NCBI GenBank assembly: GCA_012514125.1
Contig: JAAZAW010000387.1
Location: 1 to 5,416, forward strand
Direction: 5' to 3'
Length of the DNA stretch: 5,416 bases
Source of the DNA: Phycisphaerae bacterium
GTDB lineage: Bacteria; Planctomycetota; Phycisphaerae; JAAYCJ01
Under the pieces are notes generated by a model. That model worked only from the letters and a program-made list of their open reading frames with translations, searched no databases and had not been told where the DNA came from. The position numbers were made by a program, and so were the translations under genes. Positions 1 through 5,416 of this stretch are shown in pieces (the first letter of the stretch is position 1; every line of letters begins with the position of its first letter).

Positions 1-104
1 ATACTAATTCCATTTACTTCGTGCGCGGGGGCTAATGTCACGATATCCCGATTTCGAAGCTCATACTGCCTGAAATAGTTTATTGACATTAAAGTACCGC
101 GCAT
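1..104 (-). CDS. Possible 5' end of the next tad-locus gene (partial, unrecognised)
   Basis: A minus-strand frame opens with ATG at 104, right after an in-frame TGA, and stays open to the window edge for 34 codons. A second in-frame ATG lies at 89 and a GTG at 41. The gene begins about 20 bases after the cpaF stop, where a tad locus usually has tadB. However, the visible residues (from position 89: MSINYFRQYELRNRDIVTLA) are polar and do not show the early membrane segment I would expect of TadB. No strong Shine-Dalgarno is visible: the GTG at 41 has only a weak GGGA upstream, and the ATGs have less. The frame is short enough to be open by chance. Which start is used, and whether it is a gene at all, cannot be settled without the sequence below position 1. 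Confidence 0.35.
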   Translation of the reverse strand, partial: MRGTLMSINYFRQYELRNRDIVTLAPAHEVNGIS

Positions 105-123
105 TCAATAAGTCAATTCCGTA

Positions 124-1578
124 TTATTCGTAATCTTTGAGCAACATTCTTGGTGCAAATAATTCCATATTCAGTGGGATTCCGTAAGCTTTGAAACGGT
201 CGAGAAACGAGGGGCGGATTCCAGTTGCATGAAACGAGCCGTAGGCTTTGCCGTCGGGACTGATCCCTTCCTGTTTATAGATGAAGATGTCCTGCAAGGT
301 GATGGTTTCGCCTTCCATTCCGGTGATTTCGCTGACTTGCAGGATTTTTCGCGGTCCGCCGGTCAGTCGTGCTCCCTGGACGATGACGTTGACGGCGGAG
401 GCGAACTGTTGTCGGATGGCTTTCATGGGGAGATCGAATCCCGCCATGGAGACCATCGTTTCGACACGGGAGATGGCATCTCGGGGACTGTTGGCGTGGA
501 CGGTGGTCATCGAGCCGTCGTGTCCGGTGTTCATGGCCTGGAGCATGTCGAGAGTTTCTGCGCCACGACACTCCCCGACGATGATTCGGTCGGGCCTCAT
601 ACGCAGGGCGTTGATCAGCAGGTCTCGAATCGCCACCTGTCCTTTTCCTTCGATGTTCGGAGGGCGCGATTCGAGTCGGACGATATGAGGTTGTTGCAAG
701 ATCAATTCCGCGGCGTCTTCGATGGTGACGATGCGTTCGGTGTCGGGGATGAAGCTGGAAAGGTTGTTCAGTAGTGTTGTTTTACCGGAGCCTGTTCCAC
801 CGACGATCAGGACGTTGAGACGGGCTTTGACGCAGGCGTCGAGGAATTCGACCATATCGGGAGCGATGGATTTGTATCGGATCAGGTCGTCGATACGGAC
901 GGGGTCTGCGCCGAAGCGTCGAATGGACATTGAAGGTCCGTCGATGGCGAGCGGGGGGATGACGGCGTTGACTCGTGAGCCGTCGGGCAGACGCGCATCG
1001 ACCATGGGTGAAACTTCGTCACATCGTCTTCCGACGGCGGAAACGATGCGGTCGATGATGTGGAGGAGATGGGCGTTGTCTTTGAAACGGACCTCCGTCA
1101 ATTCCAGCCGTCCGCGTTTTTCGACGTAGATTTGTTTTGGACCGTTGATGAGGATATCGGTGACGGAGGGGTCTTTCAAAATGACTTCCAGCGGACCTAA
1201 ACCGAAGACTTCGTCGATGACTTCATTGATGAGTCTCTGGCGGTCTGTGAGATTGAGGATTGCCTGTTCTTCATCGGCCAGATCGCCGACGAGATTTCGG
1301 ACCTGTTCGCGGACGACGTCTTTGTCTTCCGTTTCCATACGGTTGAAATCGAGTCGATCGACGAGTTTTCGGTGGATTCGTCCTTTGAGTTCCTGGAATT
1401 GCGACGCTCGTTCGCTGAGCACTTTATTTTTTGAATTGTCCGATTGATTTGCGGGTTTTGCCCCGCTGGGCGTGGCGGAAGGGAGTTTGGGCTCGGGTTG
1501 TTTTGTTTGGGGCGCGAAGGCTCCGGCACCGGGCCTGACTTCTTCGGGGCTGTTTTGTTTTATACGATTAAAAAGCAT
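124..1578 (-). CDS. cpaF: Tad pilus assembly ATPase CpaF/TadA (GspE/PilT-type secretion ATPase)
   Basis: This is the hexameric cytoplasmic motor ATPase of the Tad/Flp pilus, which powers pilin assembly at the inner membrane; some TadA-family enzymes also drive retraction. The protein has 484 residues, usual for the family. Residues 1-50 are a Pro/Lys/Ser-rich, probably disordered leader. Residues 55-125 are charged and helical. An N-terminal domain follows (about 120-235, with FGLGPLE, DILINGP and the DARLPDGSRVNAV stretch). The RecA-like core has Walker A GGTGSGKTT at 260-268, an Asp box with TIEDAAEL at 285-292, Walker B IIVGECRGAE at 332-341 with catalytic-type E336, and a His box TGHDGSMTTVHANSPRDA at 351-368. 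All key residues are intact, so it should be active. The start at 1578 is supported by AGGAG nine bases upstream. It lies 20 bases after the cpaE stop, so the two are very likely co-transcribed and translated together. Confidence 0.97.
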   Translation of the reverse strand: MLFNRIKQNSPEEVRPGAGAFAPQTKQPEPKLPSATPSGAKPANQSDNSKNKVLSERASQFQELKGRIHRKLVDRLDFNRMETEDKDVVREQVRNLVGDLADEEQAILNLTDRQRLINEVIDEVFGLGPLEVILKDPSVTDILINGPKQIYVEKRGRLELTEVRFKDNAHLLHIIDRIVSAVGRRCDEVSPMVDARLPDGSRVNAVIPPLAIDGPSMSIRRFGADPVRIDDLIRYKSIAPDMVEFLDACVKARLNVLIVGGTGSGKTTLLNNLSSFIPDTERIVTIEDAAELILQQPHIVRLESRPPNIEGKGQVAIRDLLINALRMRPDRIIVGECRGAETLDMLQAMNTGHDGSMTTVHANSPRDAISRVETMVSMAGFDLPMKAIRQQFASAVNVIVQGARLTGGPRKILQVSEITGMEGETITLQDIFIYKQEGISPDGKAYGSFHATGIRPSFLDRFKAYGIPLNMELFAPRMLLKDYE

Positions 1579-1587
1579 GGCAATGTT

Positions 1588-1592
1588 CTCCT
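1588..1592 (-). promoter_or_regulatory. Ribosome-binding site of cpaF
   Basis: AGGAG on the minus strand lies nine bases before the ATG at 1578, within the 20-base gap after the cpaE stop. It fixes the cpaF start. There is no room for a separate promoter or terminator in this gap, which implies a cpaE-cpaF transcription unit. Confidence 0.8.
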
Positions 1593-1598
1593 GTGCTT

Positions 1599-2780
1599 TT
1601 ACCGGCCAAGCATTTTGGCGAAAATGCCGCCGGAACCTTTGGTCGATTCAATTTCATGGTTCGGATCGTGGAGCTTGAGCGCGATGTTTCTGATGGCTTC
1701 GCGGGTTTTTGATTTTGGCGCGCATTCAAGCAGCGGTTGACCTGTATTGACGGCGGCGCTGACGACTTTGGGTTCTTCGGGTATGGTAAAAGCAATTTTG
1801 CGATTCAAACTTTGTTCGACGTCCTCGATGGACAAGCTGTTGTTATCGTTGGAATATCGCGAGAGAACGAGTTGATTTCGATCGAGGTTGTATCCTTCTC
1901 GGATCATTTCCTGAAAGACGCGGTCGATGTTGCGGATGGCGGGGACGGTCAGGTTCGTGGTGATGAGCGTGGTGTCGGCGAGGTCCAGGACGCTGGGTTT
2001 GACGGCATCGTTACGTGTGGGTCCGTCGCAGATTACATAGCTGAACATGCTGCACAAGGCGTTGATCACGGTTGCGAGATTGGCGGCGGAAATTTGATGG
2101 GCCTGGGCGAAGTGGTTTGGGCGAGATAAAACGCTGACGCCGCACTCATGTTTTAAAAGAGCTTTTTCAATCATGGTCGGATCGATCGAGTCGAGGGTGA
2201 GACACAAGTCGGCGAGGTTGAACTGTGGTGAGAGGTCCAGGAAAGTCGCGACGTGTCCGAAACAGATATCGAGATCGACGACGACGGCGGATTTTTCGCC
2301 CAAGTTTGCGAGTTCGCAACCGAGGTTTGTCGCGAGGGTTGTTGTTCCGATTCCACCGACAGCACCGACGACGCAGATGAGTTTTCCGGTGGGGGACTGA
2401 CCGGCGGTATTTTTGCTGATTCGACTGACGGCTTGGACGAGTTGATCCTGGTCGAACGGTCGGAGGAGAAATTCTCGAAAACCGCTTCGCATGGCCTGGA
2501 GGATCAGTTGCGGATTGTCCGATTCGCTGATGGCAAAGAGCGTGAGGTCCGGATAATGTTCGATGATCTGCGAGGCAGTCTGGATGGACGATTCCGGGTC
2601 GGGATCGAGATTGACGACCACCAGTTCCGCTGAAAATTGTTTGATTGCAGCGTCGAATAGAACGGGTTCGTCGATTTCGGCGACGATTTTCATTCCTTCG
2701 ATGGTCAATAGTTTAGATCGAAGCTCCACCGCGTAATCTTCGTCGGTGTTCAAGATTATTGCTCTGATACCGCGAGCCAT
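1599..2780 (-). CDS. cpaE: Tad pilus localisation protein TadZ/CpaE (receiver-like + ParA/MinD-like domain)
   Basis: This is a TadZ/CpaE-family protein of 393 residues. In the family these proteins place the pilus machine in the cell and recruit other Tad components to the inner face of the membrane. Residues 1-118 form a response-regulator-like fold (hydrophobic strands at IRAIILN, ELVVVNLD and LTLFAIS, and a final LLRPFD). Residues 130-380 are a SIMIBI/ParA-MinD ATPase-like domain: a glycine-rich loop AVGGIGTTTLATNLG (140-154), VVVDLDICFGHVA (167-179, with D169 and D171), and VICDGPT (249-255, D252). The receiver has Asn57 where the phospho-acceptor Asp is expected and Arg107 where the conserved Lys is expected. 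The loop lacks both the signature and the P-loop lysine. I chose the ATG at 2780 because GGTGGAG lies five bases upstream; the frame extends to another ATG at 2810, which has no ribosome-binding site. It leads directly into cpaF. Confidence 0.93.
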   Translation of the reverse strand: MARGIRAIILNTDEDYAVELRSKLLTIEGMKIVAEIDEPVLFDAAIKQFSAELVVVNLDPDPESSIQTASQIIEHYPDLTLFAISESDNPQLILQAMRSGFREFLLRPFDQDQLVQAVSRISKNTAGQSPTGKLICVVGAVGGIGTTTLATNLGCELANLGEKSAVVVDLDICFGHVATFLDLSPQFNLADLCLTLDSIDPTMIEKALLKHECGVSVLSRPNHFAQAHQISAANLATVINALCSMFSYVICDGPTRNDAVKPSVLDLADTTLITTNLTVPAIRNIDRVFQEMIREGYNLDRNQLVLSRYSNDNNSLSIEDVEQSLNRKIAFTIPEEPKVVSAAVNTGQPLLECAPKSKTREAIRNIALKLHDPNHEIESTKGSGGIFAKMLGR

Positions 2781-2785
2781 TATTA

Positions 2786-2792
2786 CTCCACC
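2786..2792 (-). promoter_or_regulatory. Ribosome-binding site of cpaE, deciding the start
   Basis: GGTGGAG on the minus strand, five bases before the ATG at 2780. The in-frame ATG at 2810 has no comparable motif, so translation from 2780 is preferred and the ten extra residues are dropped. Confidence 0.75.
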
Positions 2793-2973
2793 ATTTCTGT
2801 TCAATTCCATAGCCGTCGCATGGGCAACTTTACCTTAGTATCGGACAGATCATGGGGTTGGATAAGTTCTGATAAGAGGTCAAGGCGATATTTTCGGACT
2901 TTAGCGTGAAAATGTTTTGAGCACGAACTTCCGATAATTTGTCAATGCTAAACAAAGTAGCTTACGATGCGTC

Positions 2974-3014
2974 GGGCATTTTCGCCGGATTGAAGAATCC
3001 GACGAAAATCGCCC
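2974..3014 (-). repeat. 41-base hairpin in the tadG-cpaE gap
   Basis: The arms are 2974-2991 and 2996-3014 around a four-base loop. There are 17 Watson-Crick pairs, one single-base bulge (3010) and one odd pair (2985/3002). That pair is C-A in a plus-strand RNA but a G-U wobble in the minus-strand RNA, so the structure suits the tad transcript. The loop reads CUUC in that RNA. No run of U follows on either strand, so it is not a standard intrinsic terminator. An mRNA-stability or processing element, or a weak terminator, is possible. Confidence 0.65.
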
Positions 3015-3016
3015 TG

Positions 3017-3038
3017 TTAATATCTCATTAACATCTCA
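3017..3038. repeat. Tandem 11-base repeat, possible response-regulator site
   Basis: TTAATATCTCA (3017-3027) is followed directly by TTAACATCTCA (3028-3038), ten of eleven bases identical. One repeat per helical turn is the layout of sites for PhoB/OmpR-family winged-helix regulators, and the TTAAYA-N5-TTAACA spacing resembles the Bacillus PhoP box. It lies about 240 bases before the cpaE start. Function is inferred from layout only, and two copies could arise by chance in this A+T-rich stretch. Confidence 0.4.
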
Positions 3039-3068
3039 TGAGTAAAAAACTTTGAAAATTTTTGTTTT

Positions 3069-4532
3069 TTATTCTACTAGCCGAACCGGTCGTTTGCCGC
3101 CGAGGGTTCTGAACACCTTTTTCAGGTCTTCGGAATACTGGCTGATGTCCAGCGTCGGCACATAATAGTGAATGCCTTTTCCGATACCGGCAATTTGTGC
3201 CATCAATGCTTGATCTGCGTCGCTACCGAGGGAAATGGTGTATATTTGAATATTATTGTTAATGGCTTTGGTGGCCGAATTGATCGCGTACTGTCGGCCG
3301 TAAGATTCATTCGACGGACGGTTTGCCTGTCCGTCAGTCAGAACGAAAATGACTTTTTTGGCATTTTTGCGGGCACGCGATGAGAGCAGTTCCGAAATGC
3401 CCTGTTCGATACCGGCGGAAATGTTGGTGTTGGAACCGTATCCGCCTGCCTGCTGCTGATAGACGGTTTGTGAAATAAGCGTATAGTCGCCGGTCAGTGT
3501 TTTTAAACTTTTACCTGAATCCGAATAGGCCAGAAGACTCAATTGATCGCCCGAATCCATCAGCGTTAAATAGCCGCAAAGTTCATCCACGGCCTGTTTC
3601 AACGCATGGATCGGTTGAGTCCGAGTATTAGCAAGTTGCGGCGTTTCCGATGTCAACGTTCTGGTGGCGAGCAAATAATTGACGAATGTTCGCAGACCAT
3701 AATAGTTTCTGTATTCGGCGGGGATGGCGGGCCCATTATTAACAGACATTCCTTTTACATAGTTGACATATTCCGTCCAGCTTCCCGCTGAATAAGGATA
3801 GGGGACGTAGGTCAAACCTAATTTCTGAATAATTTTGCTAGAGGTATCGGTGTAATAATACATTCCGGATTTACTGTCGGTAAAGACCTTCATGTTGCCG
3901 AATTGAGGCGAGCCGAGGTCTTCCCACACTTCCTTGATGTTGATGCTGGTTGTATCTTCATGTCGCAATTGGCTGTCATAGTTCATCGAACGCGACAGAT
4001 CGATCACAATCGCAATATCTCTCGGCACCAGTGTCGCCACAGCCGAAGCCGACATTTCAACTTCCTCGACACCAAGAATTCGCCCGAAAAACAACTTAGT
4101 CGCTCCATTAGGAGAGTCCTTTGTCAGACGTACTGTGACCTTTACCGAATCCACAGGGAGCTGATTCGGTTCGAACGTGTGTTTCCCATCGCTACCCTGA
4201 ATTGTTTTGCCTAAAACGACATCGTTTGGCGTCAGGGTTGGTGATAGATCGCCGATCATGTTTTTTTGTGCGAATTTTAATGCTTCTTCATAAATGTGGC
4301 TTTCTTCAGATGTCCCGATTTTGGCCAATTGACTTGCCGCCGCCATTGCTGCGGCATCGGCCGTCCGCTGGAGCTGCGCACGAGATGAGTATATATATCC
4401 CATGTCAATCGCAAACGCAGCGAACCCTGCCGTTAGCGTCATTGTGACCGCAGTCCAGACCATAGCCATAGACCGACGTGTGTTTATTAAATTTTTCGAT
4501 ACTGGTTTCTCTTGTTTCTTATTCAGAATCAT
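3069..4532 (-). CDS. tadG: TadG-like membrane-anchored vWA-domain protein of the Tad pilus locus
   Basis: The protein has 487 residues. Residues 1-21 are a basic cytoplasmic head (NTRR just before the membrane). A Tad-like transmembrane segment spans about 22-45 and runs into the typical ...AIDMGYIYSSRAQLQRTADAA (from 41), which marks TadG/TadE-type proteins. A short periplasmic region (65-165) leads to a C-terminal von Willebrand A domain (about 170-478). All metal-site (MIDAS) elements are visible: DLSRS at 178-182, Thr369 in SNTNISAG, and TDG at 399-401. In the family such proteins are minor pilus-associated or surface-anchoring components; the ligand is unknown. Between the DLSRS strand and the next recognisable vWA helix (PIHALKQAVDEL, from 307) lies a Tyr-rich insert of about 120 residues. 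The start at 4532 is chosen because AGGAGG lies six bases upstream; an ATG at 4598 in frame has none. The gene is set apart by long gaps on both sides and looks more A+T-rich than its neighbours. Confidence 0.87.
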   Translation of the reverse strand: MILNKKQEKPVSKNLINTRRSMAMVWTAVTMTLTAGFAAFAIDMGYIYSSRAQLQRTADAAAMAAASQLAKIGTSEESHIYEEALKFAQKNMIGDLSPTLTPNDVVLGKTIQGSDGKHTFEPNQLPVDSVKVTVRLTKDSPNGATKLFFGRILGVEEVEMSASAVATLVPRDIAIVIDLSRSMNYDSQLRHEDTTSINIKEVWEDLGSPQFGNMKVFTDSKSGMYYYTDTSSKIIQKLGLTYVPYPYSAGSWTEYVNYVKGMSVNNGPAIPAEYRNYYGLRTFVNYLLATRTLTSETPQLANTRTQPIHALKQAVDELCGYLTLMDSGDQLSLLAYSDSGKSLKTLTGDYTLISQTVYQQQAGGYGSNTNISAGIEQGISELLSSRARKNAKKVIFVLTDGQANRPSNESYGRQYAINSATKAINNNIQIYTISLGSDADQALMAQIAGIGKGIHYYVPTLDISQYSEDLKKVFRTLGGKRPVRLVE

Positions 4533-4538
4533 CTTTTT

Positions 4539-4544
4539 CCTCCT
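4539..4544 (-). promoter_or_regulatory. Strong ribosome-binding site of tadG, deciding the start
   Basis: A full AGGAGG lies six bases before the ATG at 4532. The longer in-frame option from 4598 would read through this site and put 22 extra residues before the basic head, so 4532 is the better start. It is the best match to the Shine-Dalgarno consensus in the window. Confidence 0.88.
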
Positions 4545-4567
4545 ATAAAAAACGAATATCCCTTTTA

Positions 4568-4593
4568 AAGGCACTTTCAATAAAAGTGTCCTT
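4568..4593 (-). repeat. Small hairpin in the tadG leader
   Basis: AAGGCACTTT (4568-4577) pairs with AAAGTG (4583-4588) and CCTT (4590-4593), giving ten pairs, a five-base loop and one bulged base (4589). Its transcript-downstream edge lies 23 bases before the tadG ribosome-binding site. No U-tract follows. It may influence tadG translation or mRNA stability, or have no role. Confidence 0.4.
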
Positions 4594-4624
4594 AGCATTC
4601 AAATATGAAACTTGTTTACAAAGG

Positions 4625-4654
4625 GACAGCCACGTCCGTGAAAACGTGGCTGCC
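4625..4654 (-). repeat. G+C-rich hairpin between secretin gene and tadG
   Basis: The arms 4625-4635 and 4644-4654 give an 11-base stem around an eight-base loop; nine inner pairs are perfect. The pair 4626/4653 is A-C on the plus strand but G-U in minus-strand RNA, which suits the tad transcript. It begins about 40 bases after the secretin stop. The transcript then reads CCCUUUGU, which is too poor in U for a clear intrinsic terminator. Partial termination or protection of the upstream mRNA are reasonable options. Confidence 0.55.
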
Positions 4655-4693
4655 TGTGTCGTGGCTCTATTGGAATTTCAAAAACATTATTTT

Positions 4694-5416
4694 CTATTTC
4701 GTCTCGGCGGAGGATTGAACTCCCCAGGGTCCGCAAAGAGGGGCAGGGGGCGAAAAGTTCGGTTGTTCCGGCTCATCCTCGCACACCATCGCCGGGTCTT
4801 TGGGCTTTTCAATCGCACCGAGTCCATACAGTTCCCAGTCGTTCACCTGGTCGACGTCCTGACCGGGCACATAGGTCACTTCATTCGGGTTCAACGGTGA
4901 AGCCAGATCGGGCGTGATCAACACCATCAATTCCGTCTCCGATCGTTCATAATTTACCGATCGCATCAAAGCGCCGAGGATCGGAATGTCGCCGATACCG
5001 GGAACTTTGTTGTTAATGCCGCGGACGCTTTCGCTCAGAAGACCGGCGATTGCGAACGTCTGGCCCGAGCCCACTTCAACGATCGTCGTCACCTGGCGTT
5101 TGTTCAATCCCGGAACCGTAAATCCCGAAATCTGAACCGCGTTGGTGAAGTCCGGTTCGGAAACTTCGCTCGTCACGCTCAGGCGAATCATCTGGCCCGA
5201 CTGAACGATCGGCAGAAATTTCAATCGCACACCGAATTCACGGAATGTAATCGCGATACCGTTTTCGTTCGGTGTCGGGATCGGCAATTCACCACCTGCC
5301 AGAAATTCCGCTTCCTGCCCGGAGATCGCGACAAGATTTGGTTCCGCCAGAACCTTCACCAGAGAATTTTCCTGCATCGCCTGCAGAAATAATTCCATCT
5401 GCGCTCGGGGCAGACC
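4694..5416 (-). CDS. cpaC: Tad pilus outer-membrane secretin CpaC/RcpA, C-terminal part
   Basis: This is the outer-membrane ring through which the Flp pilus leaves the cell. Only the last 240 codons are here; the frame runs off the window edge without a start, so the signal peptide and N-domains lie upstream. In the visible part, LVKVLAEPNLVAISGQEAEF (19-38) and the GGELPIPTP gate-region motif (41-49) are followed by FREFGVRLKFLPIV, GQTFAIAGLLSES (118-130) and the secretin signature VPGIGDIPILGALMRS (138-153). The last barrel strand ends at ELMVLITPDLASPL (162-175). A tail of about 65 residues follows, Pro- and acid-rich, with cysteines at 212 and 228. ATG at 5398 lies inside the conserved domain and is not the start. 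The gene is followed by a 161-base gap and then tadG. Confidence 0.96.
   Translation of the reverse strand, partial: GLPRAQMELFLQAMQENSLVKVLAEPNLVAISGQEAEFLAGGELPIPTPNENGIAITFREFGVRLKFLPIVQSGQMIRLSVTSEVSEPDFTNAVQISGFTVPGLNKRQVTTIVEVGSGQTFAIAGLLSESVRGINNKVPGIGDIPILGALMRSVNYERSETELMVLITPDLASPLNPNEVTYVPGQDVDQVNDWELYGLGAIEKPKDPAMVCEDEPEQPNFSPPAPLCGPWGVQSSAETK

Larger units (their letters stand above)
2781..3068. other. Long intergenic region between tadG and cpaE
   Basis: This is a 288-base gap with no convincing reading frame: every minus-strand ATG I followed meets a stop within about eight codons. Following the transcript, it contains an A+T-rich inverted repeat starting at the tadG stop (TAAAAAAC 3043-3050 / GTTTTTTA 3064-3071, 13-base loop), the palindrome CTCATGAG (3035-3042), a tandem 11-base repeat (3017-3038), a 41-base hairpin (2974-3014), and a GATAAG direct repeat with a 10-base period (2861-2876). 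TTGACA (2945-2940) and TTGACC (2883-2878) occur on the minus strand, but neither has a credible -10 box at 16-18 bases. The length and content suggest a control or processing region before cpaE-cpaF. Confidence 0.6.

Noticed and set aside
229..774. Long plus-strand open frame (181 codons), with others at 281-688, 722-1129 and 1145-1447
   Set aside because: All lie antisense to the intact, strongly conserved cpaF. Their products are low-complexity (Asp/Gly- or Arg/Ser-rich), with no recognisable domain.
1737..2633. Plus-strand open frames at 1737-2129 and 2253-2633
   Set aside because: They are antisense to cpaE and rich in Asp/Gly in the way expected from reading the opposite strand of a coding gene. 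No family is recognisable.
2861..2876. GATAAG direct repeat with a 10-base period as an operator
   Set aside because: Six bases repeated once is not enough to claim a site. It is noted only as part of the intergenic region.
2855..2945. TTGACA and TTGACC as -35 boxes of a cpaE promoter
   Set aside because: At 16-18 bases downstream the sequences (GCTCAA and CAACCC type) do not resemble a -10 box.
3043..3071. A+T-rich inverted repeat at the tadG stop as an intrinsic terminator
   Set aside because: The eight-pair stem has only one G-C pair and a 13-base A/T-rich loop. It is too weak to call, and A/T runs make such repeats common by chance.
4533..4598. 22-residue N-terminal extension of TadG from the ATG at 4598
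   Set aside because: That ATG has no ribosome-binding site, and the extension would run through the perfect AGGAGG that serves the ATG at 4532.
4655..4690. Tiny frame MFLKFQ after the secretin stop, as a possible leader peptide before the hairpin
   Set aside because: It has six codons, no ribosome-binding site and no run of one amino acid's codons that would support attenuation.

Overview
The window holds part of a Tad (tight adherence / Flp) type IVc pilus locus. Every gene I can support lies on the minus strand, so the transcript reads from position 5416 down to 1. In that order the genes are: the C-terminal part of an outer-membrane secretin (CpaC/RcpA; 5416-4694, start outside the window), a membrane-anchored von Willebrand A protein of the TadG type (4532-3069), the ATPase-like localisation protein TadZ/CpaE (2780-1599), the secretion/assembly ATPase TadA/CpaF (1578-124), and possibly the first codons of the next gene (104-1). 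The pilin, prepilin peptidase and CpaB/RcpC would be expected upstream of 5416, and the TadB/TadC platform proteins below position 1. None of these is in the window.

The organism is a diderm bacterium, since it has a secretin, with middling G+C. The style of the secretin tail and of the vWA-type TadG suggests Planctomycetes. That is an impression from family resemblance, not a proof.

Layout: cpaE and cpaF form a tight pair with a 20-base gap and good ribosome-binding sites. tadG stands apart. It has 161 bases between it and the secretin and 288 bases between it and cpaE. Each gap contains a sizeable inverted repeat. In both repeats the single mismatch becomes a G-U wobble only in the minus-strand RNA, which suggests that both fold in the tad transcript. 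The 288-base gap also holds a tandem 11-base repeat like the sites of PhoB/OmpR-family regulators, so a separate transcription or processing unit may begin there.

Working together: CpaF hydrolyses ATP at the inner membrane to drive pilin polymerisation. CpaE/TadZ, here with a receiver-like domain lacking the usual phosphorylation residues and a P-loop lacking both lysines, would place the machine in the cell. The secretin lets the fibre out. The vWA protein is probably a minor, surface-exposed or periplasmic component with a metal-ion-dependent adhesion site.

I see no mobile element, CRISPR array, tRNA or rRNA, and no clearly new system. The most unusual points are the large Tyr-rich insert inside the vWA domain, the doubly degenerate TadZ, and the structured gaps around tadG.
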